The notes beneath the pieces were generated by a model. That model was not told the origin of the DNA, ran no database searches, and worked only from the letters and a program-made list of their open reading frames with translations. A stretch of DNA of 23,624 bases, taken from contig CAYNYK010000083.1 of NCBI GenBank assembly GCA_964401335.1, positions 1 to 23,624 of the forward strand. The letters are read 5' to 3'. The DNA is from JAAYCU01 sp964401335 (lineage in GTDB: Bacteria; Planctomycetota; Phycisphaerae; UBA1845; PWPN01). The stretch's first letter is position 1, and each line of letters starts with the position of its first letter. Below are positions 22,563-23,624 of the stretch, one piece after another. The position numbers and the translations under genes are program-made.

Positions 22563-23624
22563 ATGAAATTACACATCGTTGAGGCTATTTTTATCGGTAT
22601 GATCCTCCCGGTCGTGGGGCTGGCCGGTTGGAAAGACGACGTGGGGTTTACCGCTTTGCAGGCTCGGCTCGGGGGGGCTACACCTACGGGCCTTGGTATC
22701 GCCGTAACCCAGGTCGAGGGGACGGACAGTAACGGCTACTACATGCCCAACACGGCCAGCACCCAGTTTACAGGCAAAACTATTAACAACGTAACCGGTA
22801 CAAGCAGCGGCGCTTCCGGGCATGCGACAATTGTTGCCTCTTACTATTATGGATTGACGACGGGCCTGTCGCCCGGCATCGACCCGATCGACGTGTACGA
22901 AGTCAACCATTGGCTGAACGACGGCCTCCTGCGGCTACGTACTCGTTATGATCCATACAACGAAACGCGGCGTATTCAGAATCATAGCTGGGCGGGAAGC
23001 ACGGGAAGTGATGTGGTAGATATCGACGCTTTGCGTCGCATCGATCTGGTAGCCGAACGTGATGGGATAGTCATCGTCACGGCCGTCGAGAACGGGGCCG
23101 GGACGGCGGTTCCGAAAATCCCATGTAGTGCATACAACAATATCGCCGTCGGCCTGAGTAACGGCGTTTCGAGTTACGGCCCGACGTTGATTGATGTAGC
23201 CGGACGGGTGAAGCCGGATATTGTTGTGCCACCACCAACGACCAGCCATAGCAAGACCAGCTATGTTGCCCCGATTGTCGCCGGTTCGGCAAGCCTGCTC
23301 CTGCAAACCGCCGATGCGAATTATGCTTACCTGACGCAATCCCAAAAAGCCTTGCTGACCAAGGCCCTCCTGATGACGGGGGCTACCAAGCTTGAATTCC
23401 CCGACTGGCGCAAAGGATTTGCCACGCCAAGTACCGACGGGTCCGTGCCCCTGGACTATCGTTACGGCGCCGGCGAATTGAATATCGATAACAGCCATCG
23501 TATTCTCACAGCGGGGGAGCAGGAAGCTTCCGGTACGAGCAATGTGAGCGTTACCGGCTGGGACATCGGTACCGCCTCATCCACGACGGCCCGGCAATAC
23601 TTCTTCGATGTGCCCGCGCCGGCG
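22563..23624 (+). CDS. Secreted subtilisin-like (S8) protein, 3' truncated by window end
   Basis: 354 residues are visible from the ATG at 22563 with no stop before the window edge. A signal peptide is likely (hydrophobic residues 5-21, ending GLAG). S8 landmarks: His87 in SGHATIVASYYYG, the RIQNHSW strand, oxyanion-type Asn177 in VTAVENGAG, KPDIVVPP (217-224), and catalytic Ser233 in KTSYVAPIVAGSASLL. The first catalytic block, normally AVxDTG, reads IAVTQVEGTDSNG, so the Asp position holds Gln50 with Glu52 two residues later. Either Glu52 takes the acid role, or the protein is inactive. The segment after about residue 315 begins a further domain (beta-rich start) cut off by the edge. The C-terminus, including any PEP-CTERM or similar sorting signal, is not visible. 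Confidence 0.85.
   Translation, partial: MKLHIVEAIFIGMILPVVGLAGWKDDVGFTALQARLGGATPTGLGIAVTQVEGTDSNGYYMPNTASTQFTGKTINNVTGTSSGASGHATIVASYYYGLTTGLSPGIDPIDVYEVNHWLNDGLLRLRTRYDPYNETRRIQNHSWAGSTGSDVVDIDALRRIDLVAERDGIVIVTAVENGAGTAVPKIPCSAYNNIAVGLSNGVSSYGPTLIDVAGRVKPDIVVPPPTTSHSKTSYVAPIVAGSASLLLQTADANYAYLTQSQKALLTKALLMTGATKLEFPDWRKGFATPSTDGSVPLDYRYGAGELNIDNSHRILTAGEQEASGTSNVSVTGWDIGTASSTTARQYFFDVPAPA

Overview
The window looks like a chromosomal piece of a planctomycete or close PVC relative. This is inferred, not proven. The support is an acyl carrier protein with a long internal insertion, set in a dehydratase/ACP/dehydratase/ketosynthase/ketosynthase gene order that I remember as typical of Planctomycetes. 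Frequent TTG/GTG starts, a moderately high GC content and a secreted subtilisin-like protein fit the same picture. No rRNA, tRNA, CRISPR array, phage gene or transposase was found. Seventeen protein genes are supported.

Left part (1-5085). A promoter-like element (174-202) precedes a three-gene operon: an exported or membrane-anchored protein of unknown function, an ABC ATPase and a 12-helix ABC permease. Then come a small tail-anchored protein and, convergent to it, a CPBP-family intramembrane protease.

Centre-left (5159-12483), all on the plus strand: trpC and cdsA, then a housekeeping cluster of PhoH-like ATPase, PgpH-like 7TM-HD phosphohydrolase (predicted c-di-AMP phosphodiesterase), YbeY rRNA maturation endonuclease and a CorC/HlyC-type CBS membrane protein. 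The cluster's tight spacing and composition match the conserved phoH-pgpH-ybeY neighbourhood of other bacteria. PhoH and YbeY point to RNA metabolism, PgpH to cyclic dinucleotide turnover.

Centre (12547-15389), minus strand: a two-TM sensor histidine kinase without an adjacent response regulator and, downstream, a secreted beta-propeller-like protein. Between them lies a 35-bp tandem palindromic repeat. A hairpin-rich divergent intergenic region (15390-15885) separates the kinase from the next operon.

Right part (15886-20731), plus strand: FabZ-like dehydratase 1, extended ACP, FabZ-like dehydratase 2, a ketosynthase-fold protein that appears to have lost all three catalytic residues (chain-length-factor-like), a catalytically intact ketosynthase, and KDPG/KHG aldolase. 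The first five genes look like the core of a dedicated acyl-chain assembly line related to type II fatty acid/polyketide synthesis. No ketoreductase, malonyl transferase or releasing enzyme is present, so those functions would have to come from elsewhere. This is the most interesting system in the window; the product is unknown.

Far right (20732-23624): an intergenic patch with a near-duplicate of the 3' end of the aldolase gene and a long palindrome, pyruvate kinase with a probable leaderless transcript, and a subtilisin-fold secreted protein truncated by the window end. Its canonical catalytic Asp position appears to be substituted.
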